From: Planctomycetota bacterium
Lineage (GTDB): Bacteria > Planctomycetota > Phycisphaerae > Phycisphaerales > UBA5793
Length of the DNA stretch: 64,000 nt
Direction of reading: 5' to 3'
NCBI GenBank assembly: GCA_013112555.1
Contig: JABFGK010000001.1
Span: forward strand, 2,330,581 to 2,394,580
Below are positions 10,028 to 19,701 of this stretch, in pieces. Numbering within the stretch: the stretch's first letter is position 1; every line of letters starts with the position of its first letter. The notes under the pieces are model-generated. The model did not search any database. It had not been told where the DNA came from and saw only the letters and a list, made by a program, of their open reading frames with translations. The position numbers and the translations under genes were made by a program.

Positions 10028-10927
10028 CTAGTCAAGCAGTTCCGGGAAGATCATGAAGTAGGTCGAGGTGTTGTAGTGATCGATATCACCCTTGTACGGC
10101 ATGATGACGAGCGATGCGTGCCCATCAAGGAATGCGAGGGCAAACTCATCCTTACCGCCGTGATGCGTCAGGGGCGGTGAGTGGCGGCGCCAGAACATGG
10201 CATCGCAGGGGTCATCAATGTAGTTGACCATCATGCTCGGGTACTCGAGGCGGGAGCGATCAAACAGTTTCTTGCCAGTGTCCCAATCAGGTTCGGCTTT
10301 CGGGTGGCCGGAAAGCCCGCGGAACCAGTAGCAGTTGAACATGTATGACGTTCCGATTGCTTCGTAGCAGCTATAGCCGTCAACGGAGTCATACCCATCG
10401 CCCATCTGATAGTTGTAGCCGCGATCTGAGGGGCACTGGAAGATGGGGAAGTTGAACTGGTTCGGGTCACGGAAGTCGTCGTCCGACACGCCCGGATCAT
10501 TGGAGCCACGATACCCATCTTTGCCCATTTTGCCGCCCAGCGGGAGGTTCGGGTGGGCGAACTTGTTGAGTGGCCGGTCATACGGGAGCACATAGGGGCC
10601 GCCGGTGATGCTGCCGGTGTAGGCACCCTCAACCGGGAAGCGGCCGCCGTGGTTGTAGTTCGAGAGCCAACGACTATTGCCGTATGTCTGACGAACCGGG
10701 ATGTCGTCGCGGGTTTCATCAGCGTACATGCCGGTGGCGACCACGATCTGGTGCATGTTGTTGCGGCACCCGCCGGCCCTGGCTGCTTCGCGTGCCCGGG
10801 TCAGCGCTGGAAGCAAGATGCCGATCAACAATGCGATGATCGATATGACGACCAGCAATTCAATCAGCGTGAACGCCCTTCGTGGTTGCACTTGTGCAGG
10901 TAAACTGTGCTTCATAATGGCCACCAA
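10028..10927 (-). CDS. Prepilin-type N-terminal cleavage/methylation domain protein
   Basis: 299 residues; third tandem paralogue. The basic leader (QPRRAF) precedes [16 protein letters not shown], then [21 protein letters not shown]. The C-terminal part keeps [20 protein letters not shown], and [19 protein letters not shown] (the H-x-D-G type motif). The start could be the GTG at 10927 or the ATG at 10915; an AAGAGG sequence precedes the former closely. It is presumed exported through a type II secretion or pilus-like machine, whose structural genes are not in this window. Confidence 0.82.
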   Translation of the reverse strand: MVAIMKHSLPAQVQPRRAFTLIELLVVISIIALLIGILLPALTRAREAARAGGCRNNMHQIVVATGMYADETRDDIPVRQTYGNSRWLSNYNHGGRFPVEGAYTGSITGGPYVLPYDRPLNKFAHPNLPLGGKMGKDGYRGSNDPGVSDDDFRDPNQFNFPIFQCPSDRGYNYQMGDGYDSVDGYSCYEAIGTSYMFNCYWFRGLSGHPKAEPDWDTGKKLFDRSRLEYPSMMVNYIDDPCDAMFWRRHSPPLTHHGGKDEFALAFLDGHASLVIMPYKGDIDHYNTSTYFMIFPELLD

Positions 10928-11647
10928 ACCTCTTCTTGAAAAAGGAGACTTTGTCTATTCAGAATCGCACGATCGTCGCGATCCAGTATCGGGTAATACG
11001 ACTCGTATTGCCCAGTATTGAGCGAACCGCCTTGTCGCTCACTCGTCCTGATTTGTGGCGAAGCGAACGGCCAATGGTCTATTGGCTCCCCAGCTCGCCG
11101 CCGCGTTGCGAAACGCACCGAGCCGCCTGATCCGGCTCGAAATGATGAATACTGATTGCTCTGCAGTCTACCCGTCTGTCATTCCAGCAGCATTCGATTC
11201 CGGCTGATACCTCGAGAAGGACCTGGAAACAGAATCGGCTGCCGCCATGGAACCATATGGTACAGAGCGAAAACCTGGTTGAACGGACTCCTTGAAAAAC
11301 TCGCTACAAAGACCGAGAATCGTCGCCATATGGTAACCTACAACTCGTGATCGTACAAGCGGGAAACGGGGTTTTCAGTCCGGATTTGTGACATGTCGGG
11401 TTCAAGCCGGGGTCCGATCAGCGGTCACCGGCAACGCAGTGGGCCGCCATCTGTACCGTCTCAATCTGCGGTATTGTGGTTTTGTATGTGCGAGGGCTCG
11501 TTTTTCGTGTACACTGAGACCCTGGAAGGCAGCGGATAAGTCATCAGTCGCCAAGCAATTACTTCGCTCGATGAGCAGCGACATGGTGCGTTGTATCGAG
11601 TATTCGCAATCAAATTTCTTTAATTTTGCAATTCACGGGAGTCTGAG
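10928..11647. other. Long intergenic region between divergent prepilin-like genes
   Basis: About 720 bp without a convincing gene; the short open frames here have poor composition and no family resemblance. The end nearest the plus-strand gene is AT-rich (about 11605-11635) and is the likely promoter zone. I find no tRNA, repeat array or clear terminator. Confidence 0.4.
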
Positions 11648-12421
11648 ATGGCGGAGCGGACTCGTAGGATCAACCGTGGCGAGCATGGGTGGGGCTTCAC
11701 ACTCATCGAGTTGCTGGTTGTCATATCGATCATCGCATTGTTGATCGGCATCTTGCTGCCAGCGCTGACACGGGCCCGGAATGCTGCCCGGGCCGGGTCG
11801 TGCTTATCCAATCAGCGTCAGATCGGGTTTGCGATGCATGGGTACATCGCCGATGTTGATCTGATCCCGCGCGAGGCGAATGGCGGCCGCCAGGAGGACA
11901 AGCGTTGGGACTTGGCCTGGCCGCTGTGCTACCGCCCGTATTTCACCCACAAGAAGGATGACCAGTTCGACTCGGCGGACGTGTATCGCTGCCCGTCGCA
12001 CCCGAATCCCCGTCACAAGGTGCAGTACATCGTCAACGGATTGAACTTCCGCGAGCCGGGGCAGGTCATCGAGTGGCCACGTCAAAAGGCCAGCAGACCG
12101 GAGGAGTTCCGCAGGCCCAGCGATGCTGCCTACATCACCGACTACACGGATGATCCGGACAACATTCTGGCCAACAACAACTACAACCGTGGCGAGAATA
12201 CGCCGGAGTCCCACATTGCGATCTTTTACGACGCCTGGTCAAGGGATCACATCCAGGGCGATCCTGACAATTTCTACACCGGCCAGCGGATTGAGCCGCG
12301 GCGTCATCAAAAGGGCTGCAACACCCTGTTTGTCGACGGGCACTGCGAGTTGCTCGGCGAGGAAGAGGTCACAGATCTGGATACATGGGACGATCTGACG
12401 TACTTCGAGCCGAATCACTGA
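11648..12421 (+). CDS. Prepilin-type N-terminal cleavage/methylation domain protein
   Basis: 257 residues, divergent from the three minus-strand paralogues. [18 protein letters not shown] is the cleavage/methylation helix, followed by [21 protein letters not shown]. The globular domain is less like the others, with [12 protein letters not shown], and ends [17 protein letters not shown], the family's DGH block. A GGGAG box stands 6 nt upstream of the ATG. Likely an exported pseudopilin-like protein. Confidence 0.85.
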   Translation: MAERTRRINRGEHGWGFTLIELLVVISIIALLIGILLPALTRARNAARAGSCLSNQRQIGFAMHGYIADVDLIPREANGGRQEDKRWDLAWPLCYRPYFTHKKDDQFDSADVYRCPSHPNPRHKVQYIVNGLNFREPGQVIEWPRQKASRPEEFRRPSDAAYITDYTDDPDNILANNNYNRGENTPESHIAIFYDAWSRDHIQGDPDNFYTGQRIEPRRHQKGCNTLFVDGHCELLGEEEVTDLDTWDDLTYFEPNH

Positions 12422-12447
12422 GTGCATAAATGAGGCAAATTGACCAG

Positions 12448-12487
12448 AAGCCGGACTTGACGATGAGGGCCACGTCAAGCCCGGCTT
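12448..12487. terminator. Bidirectional terminator
   Basis: 15-bp arms with one mismatch (12448-12462 and 12473-12487) and a 10-nt loop, between the convergent prepilin-like gene and the S9 peptidase gene. The plus-strand side is followed by TGTTTG. Confidence 0.65.
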
Positions 12488-12508
12488 GTTTGCGCGAATG
12501 AGTTGCTG

Positions 12509-14635
12509 CTACTTCTTGAGGAATCGCTGCCACCAATCGGTGATCTGATGCAGGCGATGGAGTCGCATATCCGGGGGCCCGCCGCGGCTCATGCCGTGAC
12601 TGGTTGACTGTGGATAGCGCACGAACCGGGTCGGCACCTTGAGATACTTCAGTGCGGAAAAGACCTGTTCGGACTGCTCAATGTTGCAGCGCAAGTCGCC
12701 TTCACTGTGAATGATGAGCGTCGGGGTCTTGACCTTGCGGAAGAACTGGATCGGGCTGGAGTTCCATCGAGCGTCAATGTCATCCCAGGCATTGCCCTCC
12801 CAGTATCGACCCGGAGTGTCGATGAAGTCGCTGTTGCCGGCCATGCTGAGGAGATTCGAGACGCACCGATCGGTGATCGCAGCCGCGAACTCATTGGTAT
12901 GAGCAATGGCCCAGTTGGTCATGTAACCGCCATAACTGCCTCCCATGATGCCCATGCGCTTCGAATCGACCCCTTTGGTTGACTTCATGAACTCCATGAC
13001 GGCCTGCATATCGACCCAATCGGCGTAGCCCCAACTGCCGCGGATGGCCGAGGTATGTTCTTCACCGTACCCCTTGCTGCCGCGTGGGTTCGAGTAGAAG
13101 ACGGTGTATCCCTCGGCTGCCAGGACCTGGAACTCGAGGAAGAAGCACTCGCCGTATTGCGCGTGTGGCCCGCCGTGAATCTCAAGAACGGCCGGCCGCT
13201 TTCGGGTGCTCTGCGGGCTGATGTTTGGCGGCCGCATCACCCAGACGTGGACCTTGTTTCCGTCCGGGCTCGTGATCCACTGCGACTTGGGCTTGGCAAT
13301 CTGATGCGATCTGATCCAGTCGCGATTGAAGTTGGTGACCCGGCTTACCTTGAGTGCATTGCCACGGGCCTGAACCTGGCCGACTGCGATCTCGGCCGGT
13401 GTTGTGGGCGTGTCATACATGAAGGCAAAGGTCTTGCCGTCATCGGAGAAGTTGCCAAGTGAGTGCTGAGCGGCTCCCGAGGTCAGGAAGTTGAACTTCC
13501 CGGTGCGGCTGGGCTTTCCGGCTCGGACCTTGATGTCGACCGCTGCCAGGTGGGTCTGGCCGTGCCATCCGATGGATGCATACAGGCGCGTGCTGCTGGG
13601 TGCCCAGCGAACGACCGCGTCAAAGGACACTTCGGCGGTGTCAGAGAGAACGGCAGCCATGAGGCAGAAGTCCTCGGTGTTGGACAGACTGACGGCCCCG
13701 CCGGAGGAGGCACTGCAGACGAACAGTTCGAGGTTGCGAGTGCTGTAGCCGCTGTCCGTGCCGATGCGCCCGGCATAGGCCAGCCATTGGCCATCCGGCG
13801 ACCAGGCCACTGAGTCCTTCGGGCCCTCAGGAAGATTCGGGACGGCCTTCACCTTTCCCGATTTGATATCGACGATGACGAGTTCGCACTTCTCCCACTC
13901 GAACATCGCTCGCTTCGAACGATTTGTCGAGACCACCAGGCGTTTCGAGTCCGGTGCCCAGTCGTAATAGAAGAAGCCGAGCGTGTCCTTGTCATAGATG
14001 ACGCGGTGCTTGCCGGTTTTCGTATCAATGAGGTAGAGTTTGAAGCGCTGCCCGAGGAAGTAGCCATCTCCGTCGAGCCGATACCACTCGTGGTCAATGA
14101 CGCGGGGCGGTGTGTTCAGGCCCTTTTCCTTGCGTTCGGCTTCGGCCTTCTCGGTGAGATCCGGGTGCTGTGCACGGAAGGTGGCAGCGATCCAGCGGCC
14201 GTCGGGCGACCACTTGAGTGAACTGACGACCCCTTCGGGGAACTTCGTCAACGGGGTTGCTTCCCCCCCTGCTTCTTCTGTGCTGATGGTGAAGATCTGC
14301 GGCTTGCGTTTGTCGCGTGCGCCAATGAAGGCGATCGTCTTGCCGTCCGGGCTCCAGCGTGGGGAGGCATCACGGCCGCCGGTGGTGAATTGTCGCGGCT
14401 CGGCATCGCCGGCCGACGGCACGAGCCACAGATTCGTGACGTACTCATTCTTGGTGCCGACGTGCTTCTTGACGAAGGCGACCTGCGAGCCATCGGGCGA
14501 TACCTGCGGCCCGGAGACAAGATGAAGTTTCGTCAGGTCCTCCGGTTTGATCAATGCCTTCTTCTGCCGTCGCGCGCGGGGCTTACTCTTGGTCGACTTG
14601 GCGGTCGTCTTCTTGGTCATCTTCTTTCGTGCCAT
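12509..14635 (-). CDS. S9 family prolyl oligopeptidase-like peptidase
   Basis: 708 residues. The N-terminus is very Lys/Arg-rich with no signal peptide, so the enzyme is probably cytoplasmic. A WD40/PD40-like propeller (repeats such as SPDGSQVAFV, SPDGKTIAFIGA, SPDGRWIAATF) covers about residues 40-430. The alpha/beta-hydrolase domain has the nucleophile elbow GGSYGGYM, the Asp block HSEGDLRCNIEQ and the catalytic His in STSHGMSRGG near residue 680. This layout is that of acylaminoacyl-peptidase/dipeptidyl-peptidase-type S9 enzymes that trim short peptides. It is in line with the oxidoreductase gene upstream. Confidence 0.9.
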   Translation of the reverse strand: MARKKMTKKTTAKSTKSKPRARRQKKALIKPEDLTKLHLVSGPQVSPDGSQVAFVKKHVGTKNEYVTNLWLVPSAGDAEPRQFTTGGRDASPRWSPDGKTIAFIGARDKRKPQIFTISTEEAGGEATPLTKFPEGVVSSLKWSPDGRWIAATFRAQHPDLTEKAEAERKEKGLNTPPRVIDHEWYRLDGDGYFLGQRFKLYLIDTKTGKHRVIYDKDTLGFFYYDWAPDSKRLVVSTNRSKRAMFEWEKCELVIVDIKSGKVKAVPNLPEGPKDSVAWSPDGQWLAYAGRIGTDSGYSTRNLELFVCSASSGGAVSLSNTEDFCLMAAVLSDTAEVSFDAVVRWAPSSTRLYASIGWHGQTHLAAVDIKVRAGKPSRTGKFNFLTSGAAQHSLGNFSDDGKTFAFMYDTPTTPAEIAVGQVQARGNALKVSRVTNFNRDWIRSHQIAKPKSQWITSPDGNKVHVWVMRPPNISPQSTRKRPAVLEIHGGPHAQYGECFFLEFQVLAAEGYTVFYSNPRGSKGYGEEHTSAIRGSWGYADWVDMQAVMEFMKSTKGVDSKRMGIMGGSYGGYMTNWAIAHTNEFAAAITDRCVSNLLSMAGNSDFIDTPGRYWEGNAWDDIDARWNSSPIQFFRKVKTPTLIIHSEGDLRCNIEQSEQVFSALKYLKVPTRFVRYPQSTSHGMSRGGPPDMRLHRLHQITDWWQRFLKK

Positions 14636-14762
14636 GTGTCAGGCCTCTGCTCTATGGAGTGGTGTTGATAGTCGGAGCGTGTATACCGGGCTGGATCGGT
14701 GGGGCGGCATCCGTCTCAGCGGTCCGGCCGTGTGCCGAGTGCCGGCCGACGATGTGGCAGGA

Positions 14763-16109
14763 TCAGCGTGTCCACCCAGCGCGGAAATCCGGTTTGATGT
14801 ACTTCGCAGCCTCAGCCAGGTTGCGAACAGCGAGTGCTTTGGCATCCCATTCGATGCGCTGCCCGAGTCGGAAGGCCACATTGCCAAGCAGCACCGCTTC
14901 AGAGAGCGCCCCGGAGTAGGTGAAATTGCACGTGGTGGGCGTGCCGTTTCGACAGGCTTCGAACCATTCGTTGTGATGGCCGATCGAATCAGGAATTGAC
15001 GGTTCGGGTCGCTTGTAGTCGGCGAACTTGTCTTCCGGCAGGAGGAGATGGCTGCCGTAGTTTGACAGGATGCTCCCTTCGGAGCCGACAAAGAGTTGGC
15101 CATCACCCCATTGGATCGGTTCGCCGTTCTTATTCTTCAGATTCTTGAGTATGTCAGGGCGCTTTCCACCGTCATACCAGGTGACCTGCACCGGTGGCTG
15201 ATTGGTGCCTCGGGCCGGGTGCTGGTAATTGACGATGAGCCACTCAGGCGTCCCCTCGGGATGAACCTCCGGACCTTCGACCCAGACGGCGGTCGGGTAC
15301 ATCAGATCGAGCGCCCAATGGACGAGATCGACGTAGTGGCATGCCATGTCGCCGAGTGTCCCGGTCCCCCACTGCCAATACCGTCGCCATTGCCCGGGAT
15401 GCACGTTTGCACAGAACGGCCGCTGCTCGGAGGGCCCGAGCCAGAGATCCCAGTCGAGGTTTTCAGGCACTTCGTGCCCGAACTGATAGCGACCGCCCGA
15501 CCAGCTCTTGCCGCACCAGACGTGGACGCGCTGAACGGTCCCGATGGCACCGGCGCGGATCAGTTCGACGACGCGTCGGTAGTTGCTGCCTGCATGAATC
15601 TGGGTCCCCATCTGGGTGGCCAGTTGCTTTTCTGCCGCCAGTTGAGCCATCGCGCGCGCTTCAAACACCGAGTGTGCCAGCGGCTTTTCGCAATACACAT
15701 GTTTACCCATGCGCATGGCCATCATGGATGCCGGGGCATGGATGTGATCCGGGGTGGCAACCAGCACGGCGTCGATGGACTCGTGCATCTCGGACAGCAT
15801 GTTGCGAACGTCCCGGAATGTCTTTGCCTGCGGGAAGCGCGCGGCTGCTGCCTTGAGGTAGTTCCGATCAACATCGCACAGGCCGACGATGTTCTGCGAT
15901 TGAATCTGGTTGATATTCCATCCGGCTTGATTGGCTGTACCGACGACGGCGATCGAGAGTTTGTCGTTAGCAGGATAGCCCCAGGCAGCAGATCCGGATC
16001 GGAACAGGGGACGGGCCCCCAGGGTCCCGGCGGCAGCGAGTGCCGATGACTTGAGGAACTGTCGGCGCGTGAGCCGGCCGGGCACGTCTCTTGTGTTGCG
16101 TCCGCTCAT
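14763..16109 (-). CDS. Tat-exported Gfo/Idh/MocA family oxidoreductase
   Basis: 448 residues from the ATG at 16109; a GTG at 16142 adds 11 residues. The twin-arginine signal RRQFLKSSALAAAG implies export of a folded, NAD(P)-bound enzyme. The Rossmann start is LSIAVVGTANQAG, followed by the family's VLVATPDHIHAPASMMAM and the catalytic-region CEKPLAHSV. The C-terminal part keeps GTLGDMACHYVD. Planctomycetota carry many such paralogues, usually thought to act on sugars or glycosides; the substrate is unknown. A second copy lies at 48031-49416. Confidence 0.88.
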   Translation of the reverse strand: MSGRNTRDVPGRLTRRQFLKSSALAAAGTLGARPLFRSGSAAWGYPANDKLSIAVVGTANQAGWNINQIQSQNIVGLCDVDRNYLKAAAARFPQAKTFRDVRNMLSEMHESIDAVLVATPDHIHAPASMMAMRMGKHVYCEKPLAHSVFEARAMAQLAAEKQLATQMGTQIHAGSNYRRVVELIRAGAIGTVQRVHVWCGKSWSGGRYQFGHEVPENLDWDLWLGPSEQRPFCANVHPGQWRRYWQWGTGTLGDMACHYVDLVHWALDLMYPTAVWVEGPEVHPEGTPEWLIVNYQHPARGTNQPPVQVTWYDGGKRPDILKNLKNKNGEPIQWGDGQLFVGSEGSILSNYGSHLLLPEDKFADYKRPEPSIPDSIGHHNEWFEACRNGTPTTCNFTYSGALSEAVLLGNVAFRLGQRIEWDAKALAVRNLAEAAKYIKPDFRAGWTR

Positions 16110-16224
16110 GGTGTGGTATCCATCCGTGTGTTGGGTTATCACGAAGGGATTGTAGACACCACCGCAGTGCGCTGAACAAGCCCCCCGGATTGGAATCCGT
16201 GGGCTTGGTCATCCATGAGCCTGA

Positions 16225-16875
16225 CTAGAAGAGTGTGTAGATGAAGGGGGCGAGCGTTGATGTGTGAACGAAGAACATGAGCATTCCGAGGATGATGATG
16301 ATCACCATGGTGGGCAGCAGGAGATAGTGCCCTTGTCGCACGAAGTATGCCAGCACGCGGGCCGGCTGTGTCAGCAGCGCTCGTTTCTCGCCTCCTGCTT
16401 CGCCGGCTTCGAGTTCAACCGGCACGATCTTCTTCGTCCAGCCTTCCATGTCGGCCGGCGGGCTTGCAGTCGCCCATGAGTAGAAGGGCGCAGTCCCCTT
16501 CATGACCCTCCACAGGAGCCCAACGGGTGCAATGAGGATGTAGAAGACGGCCAGCAGGAGGATGGTGAAGATGGTCTTGCCGATATGCCGGGCGGCAGCC
16601 ATCCAGACTCGTTCCAGCCAGTGCAGGAGCGACGGGATGATGACGGCGGTGGCGATCACGCTGATCCCGATCCCCGTCAGAACAAGCCACAGCGGCTCGT
16701 ATACGAAGGGGACAAAGCGGTACTGAAAGAACGAAAACAGGGTGATGATCCAGCCGACCCCGAGACCAAATACGATGTACCGTTTCGTATCGTCCTTGAG
16801 TCGTCGCACTTCAAGCCGAGCCAGATACGCGGGGCGCCGGTAGCCGCCTGCCAGGTGATCGCGGGGGCCGGACAT
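16225..16875 (-). CDS. SxtJ-like membrane protein fused to a DUF5989 domain
   Basis: 216 residues from the ATG at 16875, chosen for its GGGAG box 7 nt upstream; the frame is open to 17034 but would overlap the carbamoyltransferase. Residues about 30-130 hold three membrane segments beginning DTKRYIVFGLGVGW, like SxtJ. The last ~45 residues (HYLLLPTMVIIIILGML to TLAPFIYTLF) match the small DUF5989 protein, whose ending ALAPFIYTLF is diagnostic. In other genomes these are usually two adjacent genes beside an NodU/SxtI-type carbamoyltransferase; here they appear as one polypeptide directly downstream of that enzyme. Role unknown, probably a membrane partner of the carbamoylation system. Confidence 0.75.
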   Translation of the reverse strand: MSGPRDHLAGGYRRPAYLARLEVRRLKDDTKRYIVFGLGVGWIITLFSFFQYRFVPFVYEPLWLVLTGIGISVIATAVIIPSLLHWLERVWMAAARHIGKTIFTILLLAVFYILIAPVGLLWRVMKGTAPFYSWATASPPADMEGWTKKIVPVELEAGEAGGEKRALLTQPARVLAYFVRQGHYLLLPTMVIIIILGMLMFFVHTSTLAPFIYTLF

Positions 16876-16990
16876 GGCTTCGCTCCCGGCAACGGCCTGC
16901 CCAGCGCACGGCATGTCCAGTGGGGTAGGCAGAACGGTGGCCGACTCGGTACCCGATGCTGTGGGCCGGTGATCAGATGGCAGGGCTTGC

Positions 16991-18868
16991 TCAGTCAAGT
17001 TCAAACCTCCTGAGCCATTCCTGTCGCTGCCCATCCGTCATGGGGCGTTTTGTCTGTTTCTCACGCTCGAAGAATCGGTTGCCGGCAACGAGACAGTCCA
17101 TGTCGGTGGCCATGAAGCAGCGGTATGCGTCTTCGACGGTGCAGACGATCGGCTCCCCGCGCACATTGAACGATGTATTGACGATTACCGAGCAGCCGGT
17201 GGCCTGGCTGAAGCGTTTGATGACACCGTGCATGAACGGGTTGCGCGTCGCGTCGATGGTCTGTACTCGTGCAGAGTAGTCAACGTGGGTAATGGCCGGC
17301 ACATCGGATCGAGGGACCTTGAGTTTCTCGATCCCGAACAGCCCATCATCAGCGGCGCTGCAGTGGCGCTGCTCGCTGACCTGATAGACCAGCAGCATGT
17401 ACGGGCTTTCCTGCACGATGTCGAAGTACTGATCGGCGTCTTCGAGCAGGACCATGGGCGCAAAGGGGCGGAATGATTCGCGGAACTTGATGCTGAGATT
17501 CATGTGGGATTGCATCTTCGGGCTGCGCGCATCGCCGAGGATGGATCGGGCCCCGAGCGCGCGTGGCCCCCACTCCATTCGCCCACGTGCCAGGCCGACG
17601 ACCTTGCCGTTGTGAATGCTGTCGGCGATCCGTTGCTGGAGACTCGGTTCGTCGAGTGCTTCCCAGACTCCGCCGAGCCGCGTCAGGATAGCATCGTCGG
17701 ATTCGGACTCATCGGGGATGGTGACGCCGAGGAAGGAGCCGCGCATATCGTCGGGATGGCGGACGGTGCGGTCATAGCCGAGTCGTTGATGCCAGAACCA
17801 GAGTGCTGCCCCGAGCGCGCCTCCGGCATCACCTGCTGCGGGTTGCGTCCAGACACGTTTGAAGGGCCCGTCACATGAGAGTTTGCCGGTGGCCACGCAG
17901 TTCAGCGCCACGCCGCCGGCCAGACACAGGTTCGTCTCACCGGTGCGTTCGTGAACGTGGCAGGCCATCTTCATCACGATCTGATTGACGACGTGCTGCA
18001 CACTGGCTGCCAGGTCCATTTCCTTCTGGGTGACCTGACTCTCCGGTTGTCGAGGCGGTCCGTCGAACAGGCGATGGAATCGCTCGTTCGTCATCGTCAA
18101 TCCGCCGACGTAATCGAAGTAGTGCTGGTTCAACACGATGGAGCCGTCGTCGTGCACGTGGATCAGTTTGTCGGTGATGAGGTCGGCATACTTCGGTTGG
18201 CCGTATGGCGCGAGTCCCATGAGTTTGTATTCGCCGGAGTTGATCTTGAATCCGGTGTAATACGTGAATGCGGAGTAGAGCAGGCCGACCGAATTCGGGA
18301 AGCGGATCTCCTCTTCGAGTTCGATGCGGTTGGCTTTTCCGACGCCCCATGTGGCCGTGGACCACTCGCCGACCCCGTCAATGGTGAGGATGGCAGCCTG
18401 CTCAAAGGGTGAAGGGTAGAACGCACTGGCAGCATGGGACAGATGGTGGTCGCAGACATCGATCCGCCGTTTCAGACCCATCTCCTTGGCAATGTCGTTT
18501 TCCATCCAGAGGCGGCTGGTGAGCCATGCAGGGAAGGCCTTGAGGTAACTTCGCAGACCGCGCGGGGCGAGCATGTGATAGGAGGTGACGAGGCGCTCGA
18601 ATTTCACGAACGGGCTCTCGTAGAAGACGATGTAGTCCAGTTCCTCCTCGTGCAGGCCGCCCGCTTCGAGGCAATAGCCGATCGCATGGTGCGGGAACGA
18701 CGAATCGCCTTTGACCCGCGTGAAGCGTTCCTCCTGTGCCGCAGCCACGATCCGGCCGTTTTCCAGCAGGGCGGCTGCGGAATCGTGGTAATAGGCTGAC
18801 AAACCGAGTACGCGCACAGGTGGTGCAGCGGTGTCATGTGTCGGGTTGTCTCGATCTGACTGGATCAC
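16991..18868 (-). CDS. Carbamoyltransferase (NodU/CmcH/SxtI family)
   Basis: 625 residues, typical full length. It transfers the carbamoyl group from carbamoyl phosphate, via carbamoyl-AMP, to a hydroxyl on a natural product or glycan. The N-terminal TsaD-like domain shows LGLSAYYHDSAAAL, QEERFTRVKGDSSFP, DHHLSHAASAFYPSPF and LCLAGGVALNCV. The C-terminal YrdC-like domain shows GRMEWGPRALGARSILGD and IVNTSFNVRGEPIV. The start is a GTG with an AGGAAG box 5-6 nt upstream. Flanked by an SxtJ/DUF5989 fusion and a single-pass protein, it probably modifies a cell-surface glycan or metabolite; the acceptor is unknown. Confidence 0.92.
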   Translation of the reverse strand: MIQSDRDNPTHDTAAPPVRVLGLSAYYHDSAAALLENGRIVAAAQEERFTRVKGDSSFPHHAIGYCLEAGGLHEEELDYIVFYESPFVKFERLVTSYHMLAPRGLRSYLKAFPAWLTSRLWMENDIAKEMGLKRRIDVCDHHLSHAASAFYPSPFEQAAILTIDGVGEWSTATWGVGKANRIELEEEIRFPNSVGLLYSAFTYYTGFKINSGEYKLMGLAPYGQPKYADLITDKLIHVHDDGSIVLNQHYFDYVGGLTMTNERFHRLFDGPPRQPESQVTQKEMDLAASVQHVVNQIVMKMACHVHERTGETNLCLAGGVALNCVATGKLSCDGPFKRVWTQPAAGDAGGALGAALWFWHQRLGYDRTVRHPDDMRGSFLGVTIPDESESDDAILTRLGGVWEALDEPSLQQRIADSIHNGKVVGLARGRMEWGPRALGARSILGDARSPKMQSHMNLSIKFRESFRPFAPMVLLEDADQYFDIVQESPYMLLVYQVSEQRHCSAADDGLFGIEKLKVPRSDVPAITHVDYSARVQTIDATRNPFMHGVIKRFSQATGCSVIVNTSFNVRGEPIVCTVEDAYRCFMATDMDCLVAGNRFFEREKQTKRPMTDGQRQEWLRRFELD

Positions 18869-18904
18869 TTTTGCTTCCTGAATGCAGTCAAGGTGTCAAT
18901 ACGG

Positions 18905-19606
18905 TCAGTTGTTGTCACCGGCAGGAATGAGCGTGATCGCCACATGGCGATCGGTGCCGACCAGTTGTGCCGTCAGCCGGATGGTGTTGATCGCGTGAGT
19001 GACGCCGAGCTCCTCCAGGTCCCACGTCAGTTTTCGGCCTGCCTGTACGGTCCCGATTTCGATCAATGAGCCGTCGTCGACTCCGGTCTCGGGGTTCAGG
19101 TATGACACGTACAGCCGGGACTGGTTGAGCCCTTCCCCTTCGAGGACAACGGACCTGAGTCTCGTCGGGTTCTCGAGGCAGAGCATCACATACGGCCGCC
19201 CGATCGGCTTGACGAGCATGTACGAGTCATCGAGTTCCGGATAATCGAACTCGAATGTGCCGGGACTGCTGTGTTGCAGTTGCAGGTGATACGGCGTCCA
19301 ATCGCTGATTGACAGCGCGGCCCCTGGGATGGCAAGGTCCGTCACAGCCTGCTGCCACTGCGTGTCTTTCCCGGCCGTGTTGGCATCGATGACGGCCTGC
19401 TCCTGCTGAGCGGTGCGGTTGACATGGGGGGTGTCTGCAGCCACCGCGGGAATGATGCGGTCTTTGGCGAAGAAGAACACGGCAGCAACCATCGCCAGGG
19501 TGATGACGAAATAGACCACCGACTGAATGGGGAGGATGACCATTCGTCTTCCGAACAGTGTGGTGGTGGCCAGGGCCGTCAGTTTGGGCTTGTCAGGTGA
19601 AGCCAT
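18905..19606 (-). CDS. Single-pass membrane protein in the carbamoyltransferase module
   Basis: 233 residues from the ATG at 19606; a longer frame reaching 19705 would overlap the phosphatase stop. A cytoplasmic basic N-terminus is followed by one membrane helix (VVYFVITLAMVAAVFFFA, about residues 29-46). A beta-rich extracytoplasmic domain follows (RPYVMLCLENPTRLRSVVLEG, RLYVSYLNPETGVDDGS), reminiscent of a carbohydrate-binding sandwich. It ends 36 nt before the carbamoyltransferase GTG, so they are likely cotranscribed. I do not recognise the family. Confidence 0.55.
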   Translation of the reverse strand: MASPDKPKLTALATTTLFGRRMVILPIQSVVYFVITLAMVAAVFFFAKDRIIPAVAADTPHVNRTAQQEQAVIDANTAGKDTQWQQAVTDLAIPGAALSISDWTPYHLQLQHSSPGTFEFDYPELDDSYMLVKPIGRPYVMLCLENPTRLRSVVLEGEGLNQSRLYVSYLNPETGVDDGSLIEIGTVQAGRKLTWDLEELGVTHAINTIRLTAQLVGTDRHVAITLIPAGDNN

Positions 19607-19701
19607 TGGTGTTCTTTCGGGAAGTTGCGAGGCATGGTAATCGGGCAAAAGCCAAAATGCCACGAGGACCGATCTGGTCAGGCTCTGCCCTGTACCACCG
19701 G

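Noticed and set aside
7058-11490. Shared 11-mer CAATCTGCGGT at about 7060 and 11463
   Set aside because: An exact 11-mer is expected many times by chance in 64 kb; the flanks do not align.
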